From: Streptomyces sp. Edi4
Lineage (GTDB): Bacteria; Actinomycetota; Actinomycetes; Streptomycetales; Streptomycetaceae
DNA length: 64,000 nucleotides
Direction: 5' to 3'
Assembly: GCF_040253615.1 (NCBI RefSeq)
Contig: NZ_JBEJGY010000004.1
Location: 6,448,001 to 6,512,000, forward strand
Part shown: positions 63,967-64,000 of the stretch, piece by piece
How positions within the stretch are numbered: position 1 is the first letter of the stretch
Layout: each line of letters opens with the position of its first letter
Program-made: the position numbers and the translations under genes
Notes under the pieces: model-generated
Databases searched by the model: none
What the model was told of the DNA's origin: nothing
What the model saw: the letters and a program-made list of their open reading frames with translations, nothing else

Positions 63967-64000
63967 GGCGGCGGATCTCCCCACGCAGTTGTTCAGTGAT

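Overview
High G+C DNA, GTG and TTG starts, dense GTGA/ATGA overlaps, a 16S-23S-5S operon with no tRNA in the spacer, a mycothiol-type nitroreductase relative and GlgX/TreY/TreZ enzymes all point to a Streptomyces (or very close actinomycete) chromosome. Most of the window is core chromosome. It is interrupted by two patches of dispersed repeats carrying gene remnants, one fresh insertion sequence and a GC-rich minisatellite.

Layout. 1-2.6 kb: start of a CoA-disulfide-reductase-like flavoprotein, then hemY-hemQ for the coproporphyrin-dependent end of heme synthesis. 2.7-7.4 kb (minus): secreted tripeptidyl-aminopeptidase-like hydrolase, TIGR04222 membrane protein, MNIO (DUF692) enzyme, DUF4142 protein. 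7.4-11.7 kb: a disturbed region with two clusters of GGGGCTCCGCCCC-type repeats, a TetR regulator, an MFS exporter, a shattered SDR gene and a truncated amino-acid permease. 11.7-21.7 kb: PTH2-like protein, AIM24 protein, a two-gene ABC exporter, polysaccharide deacetylase lipoprotein, secreted protein, OsmC, ZapE, RibD-type reductase, MurC and MsrB. 21.7-31.0 kb (minus): a signalling cluster of zinc-ribbon membrane protein, small unknown, vWA protein, Ser/Thr kinase, PP2C phosphatase, SPFH-like protein and a large protein with a degenerate P-loop, nearly all overlapping by 4 nt. A minisatellite and a 132-aa protein lie upstream of it. 31.2-37.8 kb: Sfp-type phosphopantetheinyl transferase, then the rRNA operon with promoter, boxA elements, 23S processing stem and terminator. 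37.8-47.4 kb: VOC protein, nucleoside-kinase-like protein, M24 peptidase, TreZ, a frameshifted GNAT gene, DUF1707-FHA protein, dihydrolipoyl dehydrogenase divergent from a LysR regulator. 47.4-54.7 kb: TreY, MFS transporter, complete IS4-family element and GlgX. 55-64 kb: SAV2148-type HEPN protein, exonuclease with a coupled 37-aa ORF, aminoglycoside-phosphotransferase-like protein, subtilase, DUF1697 protein, aldo/keto reductase, DsbA-like protein, sirohydrochlorin chelatase and an SsuC-type permease at the edge.

How the genes fit together. GlgX debranches glycogen, TreY makes maltooligosyl-trehalose and TreZ releases trehalose; the three genes lie within 13.5 kb but are not one operon. HemY and HemQ catalyse successive late steps of coproheme-dependent heme synthesis. 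The SsuC-like permease and the chelatase 6 nt downstream suggest a sulfur-assimilation operon in which siroheme serves sulfite reductase. The vWA-kinase-PP2C trio resembles the TerY-P phospho-signalling triad, here joined to a scaffold-like SPFH protein and an apparently non-canonical NTPase. This cluster and the MNIO/TIGR04222 pair are the least explained systems in the window.
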